NCBI GenBank assembly: GCA_030682415.1
Contig: JAUXOE010000280.1
Location: 1 to 35,396 of the forward strand
DNA: 35,396 nt
Source: Parvibaculum sp.
Lineage (GTDB): Bacteria > Pseudomonadota > Alphaproteobacteria > Parvibaculales > Parvibaculaceae
Direction: 5' to 3'
How positions within the stretch are numbered: the stretch's first letter is position 1; every line of letters begins with the position of its first letter. Shown piece after piece: positions 7,070-14,203 of the stretch. The position numbers and the translations under genes are program-made. The notes beneath the pieces were generated by a model, which did no database searches, had not been told where the DNA came from, and saw only the letters and a list, made by a program, of their open reading frames with translations.

Positions 7070-7291
7070 ATGCCCGAAAAGGAATGGCAGGATCGCGTCA
7101 AAGGCATCCTGAAATCGGAACTCAAGCGGCGAAACCTGAGCTACAAGCAACTAGCTGAAAAGCTTAAGGAAATCGGCGTCCAAGAGACCGAATTGAACAT
7201 CAAGAACAAGATCAGCCGGGGCGGGTTTACGGCTGTGTTTTTTGTTCAGTGTTTGGTGGCGATTGGGGCGCTGGAGGTGCGGCTGGCGTGA
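7070..7291 (+). CDS. DUF6471-like small protein
   Basis: The listed ORF begins at 7010, but AGGAG at 7057-7061 sits eight bases before the ATG at 7070, so the likely product is 73 residues (MPEKEWQDRVKGILK...). The core (ELKRRNLSYKQLAEKLKEIGVQ...ISRGGFTAVFFVQCLVAIGA) fits DUF6471, whose sequence looks like a compact helix-turn-helix domain (SYKQLAEKL as the first helices). Its function is not established. It is divergent from the transposase across the inverted-repeat region, so it is a good candidate for the repressor of that promoter; this is inference. Its last 65 bases overlap the 3' end of the membrane-protein gene on the other strand. Confidence 0.72.
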   Translation: MPEKEWQDRVKGILKSELKRRNLSYKQLAEKLKEIGVQETELNIKNKISRGGFTAVFFVQCLVAIGALEVRLA

Positions 7292-7730
7292 CATGCGGAG
7301 GAATCGCAAAAACCAGTTGGTATAGGCTCACTAGGATCAGCACGTGCCAGACCACGACAAATAGCGCGGCCGTGTTGGCTGCCGCTTGACCAACCTCGTT
7401 AAAGGAAATCAAGGGCTTTAGCGTCACGACGAACAAGCCGAACATGAACAAGCCGACAAGCCAGTTTGCATTTTGCTTTAGGTTCGCGCGCGAGGTTTTT
7501 AGTCCCTCTCTGCCAAATCGCTCCTCGATTTTGTTGAACTCCAAATGGATGTTCGCAACCGACGCGAGCGTAATAGCCAGAATGACCCCGAGCAGATTCA
7601 GAAATTCGTGATTTACGAAGTTCTCCAAGAAGGCGTTTTTATCGCTTACCCAGTCCGGGCGAGCCGCTATAAGCACGACGGATACGGCCACGAATAGAAC
7701 CAGGATGACGTAGGACAAGGTTCTGCTCAT
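7227..7730 (-). CDS. Four-TM membrane protein, second gene of the cargo operon
   Basis: This 167-residue protein has four hydrophobic segments (about residues 5-23, 43-62, 89-108 and 118-142). A basic cytosolic-looking loop lies between the second and third (LEFNKIEERFGREGLKTSRANLK), and a proline-rich tail follows (PPHVTPAAPPAPQSPP). I do not recognise the family. Its ATG overlaps the stop codon of the 313-residue gene (ATGA at 7727-7730), so the two are translationally coupled and probably work together. A soluble protein paired with a small multi-TM protein on a mobile element recalls known antiviral pairs in which the membrane partner disrupts the membrane. That role is a hypothesis only. 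Confidence 0.75.
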   Translation of the reverse strand: MSRTLSYVILVLFVAVSVVLIAARPDWVSDKNAFLENFVNHEFLNLLGVILAITLASVANIHLEFNKIEERFGREGLKTSRANLKQNANWLVGLFMFGLFVVTLKPLISFNEVGQAAANTAALFVVVWHVLILVSLYQLVFAIPPHVTPAAPPAPQSPPNTEQKTQP

Positions 7731-8668
7731 GGGAAAATCCTGTCTAGAACGGCCACTATTTCCCGGAGAAACGTGGCGAGATTGTTTTTATGGTTTTCAA
7801 TATCCGCCGTTGTCTTCATCTCGTGTTCGGACGAATGATAGCGCGTTCCGTCTGTGGCTTCCGCCGACAATTCTCCCGCACCGCGTTCGACGTAGTTGAT
7901 AAGCCCGGTCATTCTTTCGGTGCGGTGCTTGAGGGCCGTATCGCTTTCAAGCGTGGCCCTGACTGACGAGACATTCTCCCCGTCGCGGAGCGACCTGTAT
8001 TCCTCTTGGAAATCGTCCGCGTCCTTGAACATGTTGGGCGCAGCAACGGCGAAAGTTACGGACTTGATTTCGTCCCTATGCTGTAGCGCAAACTCCCAAA
8101 ATGAGCCTTTTCTGACCAATGGGAATGCTTGAACGAAATAGGGCGCGTCTATGTCGTCGTTAAGGGCTTTAATCAACGAATTGATGATGGCTTTAGGAAT
8201 GCCAATCTCATCGTTGTGTTCCAGCGCGATGAGCTGGCCGTCCTGATGATCGGTCGGGTCAATTGCAAGAAAAGACGCCTGCCATGACGGATGCTTGGTC
8301 GGTTCCAGCCCCTCACTCGGCGGCGTTCGTTCGGACTTTTGAAGCTCTCTGGCGATCCATACAAAGCGAAGATGCGGAAGCCTTGGAACGAAGAGGTCTT
8401 CGACCGGCATCATCACAAATTTGTTTTTGTAGTGGAGAAACTCTCGCTCACGCTCGAAAAAGTGCCGCAACCAGTTTTCACGGCTGTAGGGCCTCCCCTC
8501 CGGGTCCCGCGCCTCGAACAAATCGGCCATTTCCTTCGCCTTCAACGATAGGCGAAACAGAAAAAGGTCCATTTTCTCCCCCCAATGGGCCAAACAGAGG
8601 CGTACCGCCTCAATCTGGCCCCGGAGGTATTTTTCCCCAGAATGCTGACAAATTGCAAACATGCTCAT
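7727..8668 (-). CDS. Unrecognised 313-aa cargo protein, first gene of the operon
   Basis: This soluble protein without signal peptide or TM segment starts at the ATG at 8668, after AAGGAG (8681-8676) with seven bases between. The N-terminal half is rich in aromatic and charged residues (DLFLFRLSLKAKEM, HFFEREREFLHY, PHLRFVWIARELQ). The middle has an alpha/beta look (SFLAIDPTDHQDGQLIALEH). The C-terminal third contains IKSVTFAVAAPNMFKDADDFQEEYRSLRDGENVSSV, followed by a segment ending HEMKTTADIE. I cannot assign a family or catalytic residues; the last third reminds me of domains of unknown function found near defence genes, but I cannot confirm that. It starts 25 bp inside the right inverted repeat, in the same direction as comM, and is coupled to the membrane protein. 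Confidence 0.75.
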   Translation of the reverse strand: MSMFAICQHSGEKYLRGQIEAVRLCLAHWGEKMDLFLFRLSLKAKEMADLFEARDPEGRPYSRENWLRHFFEREREFLHYKNKFVMMPVEDLFVPRLPHLRFVWIARELQKSERTPPSEGLEPTKHPSWQASFLAIDPTDHQDGQLIALEHNDEIGIPKAIINSLIKALNDDIDAPYFVQAFPLVRKGSFWEFALQHRDEIKSVTFAVAAPNMFKDADDFQEEYRSLRDGENVSSVRATLESDTALKHRTERMTGLINYVERGAGELSAEATDGTRYHSSEHEMKTTADIENHKNNLATFLREIVAVLDRIFP

Positions 8669-8689
8669 CGCTTCTCTCCTTGAGAAGCG
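8669..8689 (-). promoter_or_regulatory. Hairpin holding the ribosome-binding site of the cargo operon
   Basis: CGCTTCTC (8669-8676) and GAGAAGCG (8682-8689) form a perfect 8-bp stem around a 5-base loop. On the minus strand the loop and first stem base form AAGGAG, the ribosome-binding site of the 313-aa gene. The hairpin lies between the inverted repeat and the start codon, so it could weaken translation of read-through transcripts entering from outside. Confidence 0.5.
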
Positions 8690-8693
8690 GCAT

Positions 8694-8717
8694 AGGTGTG
8701 TTTGCTACCTAATGCCG
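8694..8717 (-). repeat. Right terminal inverted repeat
   Basis: The perfect 24-bp partner of 4707-4730, ending ...CTACCTAATGCCG. It introduces an in-frame TAG that ends the comM N-terminal fragment at 8705. Confidence 0.95.
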
Positions 8718-9649
8718 GGGAATTCCGGCAATTCATCCAGAAACAAGACGCCTCGATGGGCCAGCGAGATTTCACCGGGGCGGACGCGAAGCCCACCGCC
8801 GACCAGCGCCGGCATGGAAGCCGAATGATGCGGCGCGCGATAGGGGCGGCGGCGGCCGATGCCGGTTTTCAGCAATTCACCGGCGAGCGAGGAAACCATC
8901 GACACTTCGAGCATCTCGCGCGGCGAAAGCGGCGGCAAAATTCCGGGAAGGCGCGCGGCCAGCATCGACTTGCCGGAGCCGGGCGGCCCGACCATCAACA
9001 TGTTGTGACCGCCGGCGGCGGCGACCTCGAGGGCGCGCTTGGCCGATTCCTGTCCCTTGATGTCGCGCAGATCGGGGACGGGCCCCGCTTCGACCGCCTT
9101 CATCGGCGCCGGTTCGGAGAGAACCTGACTGCCGCGGAAATGATTGACGAGGGCAATGATCGAGCGCGGCGCCAGCACGCCGCCGGGATTTGCCGCGTCC
9201 ATGCCGGCCCAAGCGGCTTCGGGCCCGCAGGCTTCGGGGCAGATCAGGCCCTTGCCGCGCGCATTGGCGGCAATCGCGGCCGGCAGCGCGCCGGCGACCG
9301 GGTTGATGGTGCCGTCCAACGACAATTCGCCGATGGCGACGAAACGCTCCAGCTCCTGCGCCGGCAGCACGCCCATGACGACCAGCAGGCCGAGCGCAAT
9401 GGGGAGATCGTAATGGCTGCCTTCCTTCGGCAGATCGGCGGGGGCGAGATTGACGGTAATGCGCTTCGCCGGCAGGCCGAGGCCGATCGCATGGAGGGCG
9501 GCGCGCACCCGCTCGCGGCTTTCGGCCACCGCCTTGTCGCCGAGGCCGACGACCGAAAAGACCACCGTGCCGGTGCCGAGATGGACCTGCACATCGACAG
9601 GCCGCGCCTCGACGCCCTGAAAGGCTACCGTCTCGATATGCGCGACCAT
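8705..9649 (-). pseudogene. comM: comM (yifB) N-terminal fragment, disrupted by the transposon
   Basis: This is the first 60% of ComM/YifB. It contains the N-terminal Lon-protease-like ChlI fold (about residues 20-140, with VGLGDKAVAESRERVRAAL), the linker, and the AAA+ core with Walker A GPPGSGKS (about 221-228) and Walker B VLFLDELPEF near the end. The native frame stops at the element: after PEFP it reads GIR and a TAG from the inverted repeat, giving 314 residues. The rest of the AAA+ domain lies at 4080-4706. Joining 9649-8718 to 4698-4080 gives 1551 bases, exactly 517 codons, normal for ComM. A truncated product lacking the sensor and C-terminal parts is unlikely to work, so transformation efficiency should be reduced if this organism is competent. 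Confidence 0.93.
8718..8725. repeat. Right copy of the 8-bp target site duplication
   Basis: GGGAATTC, identical to 4699-4706, directly follows the right inverted repeat. The bases that follow (CGGCAATTC) are the native comM continuation, so one copy was created by the insertion. Confidence 0.88.
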
Positions 9650-9787
9650 GATGCCCCGCTCTTCCCGGTTATGGGGAAAGGCTAGCGGAATGGGGAATTA
9701 CGTCAAGAACGAAATAGGAACAAAAAACCTCGCCTCGAGCGGCCAAGCCCGAACTAGACTTTGCCCGTCCAATTTGGGGGGCTTTGG

Positions 9788-10258
9788 GTGCGAAAATCTC
9801 TCTGTGCGGCCGCGCTCGCCGCGCCGTTCCTTCTCGTAAATCCTGTCGCCGCCGCTTGCGGTGATCCCCCTATCGATCCCGAGGCCGGGCCCGCACTGAC
9901 CCCTGATGAAATTCAAGGTTTCCGGAACAAGCTGGCGTCCTGCTGGAACACACCGAAGGCCACCGAAAACACGGTTGTGAGGGTCAAGGTCCATCTCGAG
10001 CCAGACGGCACGGTGTCATGGGTCGAACCGATGCCGAAGGACGCAAGCGAACCGGAAAACGAGACCTACCGGCTCTATCTGAAAACAGCAACGGAGGCTT
10101 TGTATCGTTGCCAGCCCTATGACCTGCCGCGAGATAAGTATGCGTCATGGTGCCAAGCGGTTCTTCACTTTAGCACGCGCGACGTACGCTCTATCGAACC
10201 AAGCTCAATCGACTCAACCGATATCGATCAACTTCTGAAAGGCTTGTTGGCGAAATAA
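9788..10258 (+). CDS. Secreted TolA C-terminal-domain-like protein
   Basis: The listed ORF starts at 9761, but the GTG at 9788 begins a clean signal peptide (VRKSLCAAALAAPFLLVNPVAAA, cleavage before CGDPP) and follows a G-rich ribosome-binding region, giving about 156 residues. The mature part (EIQGFRNKLASCWNTPK, VVRVKVHLEPDGTVSWVEPM, ALYRCQPYDLPRDKYASW, VLHFSTRDV) matches the C-terminal domain of alphaproteobacterial TolA, the periplasmic link of the Tol-Pal system that contacts TolB and Pal. TolA's membrane anchor and long helical stalk are absent, so this is a free periplasmic paralogue rather than TolA. No tol genes are adjacent. It converges on the dipeptidase gene with 18 bp between stops. 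Its own function is not established. Confidence 0.72.
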   Translation: MRKSLCAAALAAPFLLVNPVAAACGDPPIDPEAGPALTPDEIQGFRNKLASCWNTPKATENTVVRVKVHLEPDGTVSWVEPMPKDASEPENETYRLYLKTATEALYRCQPYDLPRDKYASWCQAVLHFSTRDVRSIEPSSIDSTDIDQLLKGLLAK

Positions 10259-10276
10259 GATTCGTGACCGACGGCG

Positions 10277-11569
10277 CTATTTTCGCGCCGCCTCGGCCGC
10301 GTCCATGACGCGCATCAGGTTTTCGCCCCAGAGCTTGCCGATTTCTTCTTCGGTGTAGCCGCGGCGGACCAGCTCGGCCGTCACGTTGAGGGTCTCGCCG
10401 GCATGGGACCAGCCTTCGATGCCGCCGCCGCCCTGAAAATCCGACGAGATGCCGACATGGTCGATGCCGACCAGTTTCACCGCATGGTCGATGTGATCGG
10501 CAAGCGTCGCCACGGTGGCGCGCGGCCATTTGGCGTCAAGCGCCGCGACACCGTCGGCGAATTTGCGCTTCGTCTCGTCCGATGCGCCGAAAAAGGCATC
10601 GAGCGAGGTCATCCCCAGCGAGACCGCCAGTTCGCGCCGCGCCTTCAGCTTTTCCTCCGGCACCTCATGCAGATAGGCATCGAAGGCGACGATCTGGATG
10701 ACGCCGCCCTTCGCCGCCAGCGCCTTTATTTCCTCATCCGTCATGTTGCGCGGATGGGGATGGAGGGCGTGAACCGAGGAATGGGAGGCGATGACCGGCG
10801 CGCGCGACAGCTCGATCGCATCGAGCGCAGCGGCCTTCGAGGCATGGCTGACATCGACCATCAGGCCGAGATCGTTGGCGCGGGCAATGAGAGCGCGACC
10901 GAAATCCGACAGGCCGCCATGCTCGCCGCCGTCCTCGTTGGCGCGGTCGGCGAATTTTTCCTGCGGCAGGGCGCTGTCGGCAATGTCGTTGTGGCCGTTG
11001 TGCACGAGGCCGAGATAGCGGGCGCCGAGATCGTAATAGATGTCGAGAAGCGCCGGCGCGCGGCCGACGACATAACCGTTCTCGATACCGATCAGGGCGA
11101 CGCGCTTTCCCTCGCCATGCAGACGGCGAATATCGGCGGCGGAACGGGCGAGACCGATTTCATCCGGATACAGATTATCCGTCATGCGGCGGATGGCGGC
11201 GAATTTCGCAAAGGCTTCGGCGGCCGCTTGCGCATAGCCCGCATCGTCGCGCGCGCCCTGCCCCGCATAAACGACGAAGAAGACGGCGTCGAGCCCGCCC
11301 TCGCGCATGCGCGGCAGATCGACCTGCACCGGATATGTACCCGGCTTGCCGGGGTCATAGATATCGGTGGCGAAGGTCGACGGGATGTCGACATGGGTGT
11401 CGATCGTGATGACGCTTGCATGAATGCGCGCCGCCGTTTCCGCCAGCGTCGGCGGGGGCGTTTCGGTGACGAAGACCGGGCGCAGCGTCCAGATGGCGCC
11501 GACTATCAGCGCCAGACCGGCGACCAGAATGCCGTAACGTGTCCATTTCATGTTCGCCCTGCCCGGCAT
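10277..11569 (-). CDS. Membrane dipeptidase, M19 (renal dipeptidase) family
   Basis: The family consists of zinc-dependent dipeptidases that cleave dipeptides, in bacteria often of mixed L/D configuration. The sequence shows the first metal motif TIDTHVDIP (HxD), the bridging Glu region GIENGYVVG, the metal histidines in LVHNGHND and VIASHSSVHA, and the terminal GENLMRVMDA typical of the family. An N-terminal hydrophobic anchor (YGILVAGLALIVGAIW) places it at the periplasmic face or outside. The long ORF to 11803 is not native. GGGGAGG sits eight bases before the ATG at 11569 (MPGRANMKW), which gives 430 residues; the ATG at 11551 is an alternative. It lies 17 bp after gshB on the same strand and is probably cotranscribed with it. 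Confidence 0.87.
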   Translation of the reverse strand: MPGRANMKWTRYGILVAGLALIVGAIWTLRPVFVTETPPPTLAETAARIHASVITIDTHVDIPSTFATDIYDPGKPGTYPVQVDLPRMREGGLDAVFFVVYAGQGARDDAGYAQAAAEAFAKFAAIRRMTDNLYPDEIGLARSAADIRRLHGEGKRVALIGIENGYVVGRAPALLDIYYDLGARYLGLVHNGHNDIADSALPQEKFADRANEDGGEHGGLSDFGRALIARANDLGLMVDVSHASKAAALDAIELSRAPVIASHSSVHALHPHPRNMTDEEIKALAAKGGVIQIVAFDAYLHEVPEEKLKARRELAVSLGMTSLDAFFGASDETKRKFADGVAALDAKWPRATVATLADHIDHAVKLVGIDHVGISSDFQGGGGIEGWSHAGETLNVTAELVRRGYTEEEIGKLWGENLMRVMDAAEAARK

Positions 11570-11586
11570 GCTCACGCCTCCCCTTT

Positions 11587-12531
11587 TCACGCGCCGCGAC
11601 GCGCCTCGATCGCATCCCAGACAAGACCCGCCAGATTGGCGTTGTCGAAGCGGTCGATTTCCTGAATGCCGGTCGGCGAGGTGACGTTGATCTCGGTCAG
11701 CCAGTCGCCGATCACATCGATGCCGACGAAAATCAATCCGCGCGCCTTCAGTTCCGGTCCGATCGTCTCGCAGATTTCGCGTTCGCGCGCCGTCAGCGAC
11801 CATTTTTCGGGCCGGCCGCCGACATGCATGTTGGAGCGCGATTCGCCTTCGGCCGGAACACGATTGATCGCGCCGACCGGTTCACCGTCGACCAGGATGA
11901 TGCGCTTGTCGCCCTGACGGACTTCGGGGAGATATTTCTGCACGATGACCGGCTCACGGTTCATCTGACCGAAGATCTCCAGCAGCGAATTGAGGTTCTC
12001 GTCGCCCTCGCGGATGCGGAAAACGCCGATGCCGCCATTGCCGAAGAGCGGCTTGACGATGATGTCGCCGAATTCGCGGCGGAAGGCGCGGATTTCTTCC
12101 GGATCGCGGCTGATCAGCGTCGGCGGGAGCAGGCCCTTGAAACGCACCGCAAAAAGCTTTTCGGGCGCGTTGCGCACTTCGGCCGGGTTGTTCACCACCA
12201 GCGTTTTCGGGTGCACGGTCTCGAGAATATGGGTCGCCGTGATGTAGCTCATGTCGAAAGGCGGGTCCTGGCGCATCAGCACGACATCGAGATCGGCAAG
12301 GAAGGTCTTTTCGAGGCTGCCCAGGGTCGAATGATTGCCGACCTCGCGGCGCAGCGTCATCGGCCGCATGCGCGCGTAGGCGCGGCCGTCACGCATCGAG
12401 AGATCCTTGGGCTCGTAATAAAAAAGCCTGTGACCGCGACGTTGCGCCTCCAGCCCGAGCGCAAAGGTCGAATCGGCGTTGATGTTGATCTGGTGGACCG
12501 GATCCATCTGGATGGCGACGGCAAGGCTCAT
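11587..12531 (-). CDS. gshB: Glutathione synthetase
   Basis: GshB joins gamma-glutamylcysteine and glycine using ATP, the second step of glutathione synthesis in the cytoplasm. The 314-residue length is normal. The N-terminal domain has the conserved [17 protein letters not shown] start and [16 protein letters not shown]. The ATP-grasp region has [36 protein letters not shown] and the metal-binding C-terminus [14 protein letters not shown]. It follows the SirB1-like gene after a 125-bp gap with a tandem repeat, and precedes the dipeptidase by 17 bp. In many Proteobacteria gshB sits near rsmI and yraN, as here. Confidence 0.95.
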   Translation of the reverse strand: MSLAVAIQMDPVHQININADSTFALGLEAQRRGHRLFYYEPKDLSMRDGRAYARMRPMTLRREVGNHSTLGSLEKTFLADLDVVLMRQDPPFDMSYITATHILETVHPKTLVVNNPAEVRNAPEKLFAVRFKGLLPPTLISRDPEEIRAFRREFGDIIVKPLFGNGGIGVFRIREGDENLNSLLEIFGQMNREPVIVQKYLPEVRQGDKRIILVDGEPVGAINRVPAEGESRSNMHVGGRPEKWSLTAREREICETIGPELKARGLIFVGIDVIGDWLTEINVTSPTGIQEIDRFDNANLAGLVWDAIEARRGA

Positions 12532-12547
12532 GCTGTTCTCTCACGTT

Positions 12548-12617
12548 CATTCACGCGCGGGCCAAGCTCGCGCGGTCTCGGGCATTCACGCGCGGGCCAA
12601 GTCCGCGCGGGCTCGGG
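12548..12617. repeat. Two tandem 35-bp direct repeats
   Basis: Two adjacent copies (12548-12582 and 12583-12617) both begin CATTCACGCGCGGGCCAAG and differ at three positions near the end. They fill most of the gap between the SirB1-like gene and gshB. Neither copy has a strong hairpin. A GGGGG-AGAA-CCCCC hairpin follows at 12626-12639. Confidence 0.7.
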
Positions 12618-12656
12618 GAAAGATGGGGGGAGAACCCCCGCTTTGCGAGAAAAAAA

Positions 12657-13508
12657 TCAGTTGAGGCGCGTCTTGAGGCGACGCAACGCCTCTTCCGCCA
12701 TAACGGCAATGCGGGCCTCGCCAAGGTCGGCGGCCATGTCGCGGCAGACTTCGAAGGCATGGGCGGCGGCGCCCATATGTCCCGCATGGACCTCAAGCCG
12801 CCCGAGTTCGAAGCGCAGGCCCGCCCGCTGCGGCGCCAGCCAGATCATGCGCCGCACGATCTCGCGGGCACGGGCAAAGTCGCCGGCCTTGATGGCACGG
12901 CTCAGAATGTTGTTTTCAAGCCGGAGCAGAATGTCGCGCGGGCCGACCGCCTCGCAGGCCTCCGGCGTCAGCCGCGCGTCGGGCCCCTCGACGCCGCGCA
13001 GCAGCGTCAGCAGGTCGGCGGCGGTCAGCGCCCGGCCGCCATTGAAAGGGTCGAGCACCGCCGCCTCGCCCGCCCCGCGCAGCCTGAGCACGAAATGACC
13101 CGGAAAGTTCAAACCGCTCAGATCGAGGCCGAGCTTCGCACCGACATGAAGATAGAGAATGCCGAGCGTAACCGGCAGGCCTTTGCGGCGGTCGATCACA
13201 TCGGCAAGATTGGCGTTGCGCGGATCGTCATAGGTCCTGGTGTCGCCGAGATAGTGAAAACGGCCGGCGACGACGCCGGCCAGCGCACCTGCAACAATAC
13301 CGGCCGGCGCTTCTTTCGCGCCGCCCGACAGCACCTCGTCCGTCGCTGCGGCCAATTCGTCGAGATGGGCAAGATAGGGATCGGGTTCGAACTCCGGCCG
13401 GTCGAGCGCCGCCAATGTCAGCGCCAGCCGCGCCAGATCGAGTTCGTCGTCGGGCATGACGCCCGCACGTTGCAATTCGCCTTCCATGTCTCGCGTCGGT
13501 CCGTCCAT
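12657..13508 (-). CDS. SirB1/YchA-family transglutaminase-like protein
   Basis: This family has a transglutaminase-like core (Transglut_core2) followed by a TPR-like helical tail. The conserved core is visible: NANLADVIDRRKGLPVTLGILYLHV, GLNFPGHFVLRL, and DPFNGGRALTAADL. The C-terminal part (ILLRLENNILSRAIKAGDFARAREIVRRMIWLAP) forms TPR-like helix pairs. The usual catalytic Cys is not obvious, in keeping with members thought to act as protein-binding or processing factors rather than enzymes; the function is unknown. The listed ORF starts with a TTG at 13544; I prefer the ATG at 13508, though its ribosome-binding site is weak and the ATG at MEGELQ is also possible. It lies between the BON lipoprotein gene and gshB. 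Confidence 0.82.
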   Translation of the reverse strand: MDGPTRDMEGELQRAGVMPDDELDLARLALTLAALDRPEFEPDPYLAHLDELAAATDEVLSGGAKEAPAGIVAGALAGVVAGRFHYLGDTRTYDDPRNANLADVIDRRKGLPVTLGILYLHVGAKLGLDLSGLNFPGHFVLRLRGAGEAAVLDPFNGGRALTAADLLTLLRGVEGPDARLTPEACEAVGPRDILLRLENNILSRAIKAGDFARAREIVRRMIWLAPQRAGLRFELGRLEVHAGHMGAAAHAFEVCRDMAADLGEARIAVMAEEALRRLKTRLN

Positions 13509-13565
13509 GCGCCGATCATGGCGCGGGACGGGCGGGCGATGCAAGTGCGCTCGATGCAGGTCGGC

Positions 13566-14138
13566 TCAGGACTTCCTGATCTCGACATAGGAGACGACGT
13601 TCTTCACACCCGACACGTCGCGCGCATGGGCGATGACGCGATCGAGTTCAGCGCGGTCAAGTGCCGTCCCCATCAGATAGACGATGCCGTGCACCGTCTC
13701 GATCGAGTAATTGATGCTGCTGATGCTCCGGTCGCCAATCAGCCGGGTGCGCAGCTTGGTCGTGATCGTCGTGTCGCTCATCGCCTGTGCGAAACCGGCA
13801 CTCCCGCCAACCTTCAACTCGTTGATGACCTCCTTGACGCCGCCGACGGTCCAGACAAGACGCGTCACCGTCACGCGGTCCTCGGCCTTCGGTACCGTGC
13901 CGGACAGAAGCACCCGGCCGTTGCGGACCTGGGTGGCGACGCCCTTGTAGAGATTGCTGTCTTCGGCCAGCAGCTTGCGGTTGATCTCGAAGGAAATCTG
14001 GTTGTCGTCGACGGCCTGTTCGAGGCCGCGGTCCTGGGCCGCGCCGACGGCGGCCGCGCCGCCCGCGCCCACGACCAGCGGCACGCAGCCGCCAAGGCCG
14101 AAAACAACCAGGATCAACGCCGCCAAAGACACTCGCAT
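13566..14138 (-). CDS. BON-domain outer-membrane lipoprotein, DolP (YraP)-like
   Basis: The start is the ATG at 14138, preceded by GGAGG at seven bases, rather than the listed 14201. This gives a lipoprotein signal MRVSLAALILVVFGLGGC with a LGGC lipobox. Two BON domains follow: about residues 45-110 (ISFEINRKLL...VRNGRVLLSGTVPKAEDR...VKEVINELKV) and 115-190 (ITTKLRTRLIGD...VHGIVYLMGTAL...GVKNVVSYVEI). DolP proteins bind anionic phospholipids at the outer membrane and support envelope integrity. Placement just after yraN and near rsmI and the LpoA-like gene matches the enterobacterial yraN-yraO-yraP neighbourhood and supports orthology to DolP. Confidence 0.88.
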   Translation of the reverse strand: MRVSLAALILVVFGLGGCVPLVVGAGGAAAVGAAQDRGLEQAVDDNQISFEINRKLLAEDSNLYKGVATQVRNGRVLLSGTVPKAEDRVTVTRLVWTVGGVKEVINELKVGGSAGFAQAMSDTTITTKLRTRLIGDRSISSINYSIETVHGIVYLMGTALDRAELDRVIAHARDVSGVKNVVSYVEIRKS

Positions 14139-14203
14139 GCCGAAACCTCCAGACAAGGGAACCCCGTGCTCCGGCACGAAATGAGCCGAGTGCTGCGGCA
14201 AGA

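Larger units (their letters stand above)
4707..8717. mobile_element. IS1595-family transposon with cargo genes (about 4.0 kb)
   Basis: The element is bounded by perfect 24-bp inverted repeats (4707-4730 and 8694-8717, outer end CGGCATTAGGTAGC) and by an 8-bp target duplication. It encodes an IS1595-type DDE transposase near its centre. Cargo lies on both sides: a winged-helix-like protein, a 52-aa membrane protein, a candidate small RNA, a ribbon-helix-helix-like protein, a DUF6471-like protein and a two-gene operon. The interior is visibly more A/T-rich than the flanking chromosome, especially at 6960-7070 and 7300-8690, which suggests acquisition from a different genome. IS1595 members with passenger genes are known; I do not recognise this cargo set. 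Intact ends, duplication and transposase suggest a recent, possibly still mobile insertion. Confidence 0.93.

Noticed and set aside
4707-8717. A Tn7-like island in comM, as known in Acinetobacter
   Set aside because: No tns-type genes and no 5-bp duplication; the transposase and 8-bp duplication are of IS1595 type.
12626-12639. GGGGG-AGAA-CCCCC hairpin as a terminator of the SirB1-like gene
   Set aside because: In the direction of transcription it is followed by ATCTTTCCCC, not a T run; the T run lies before the hairpin.
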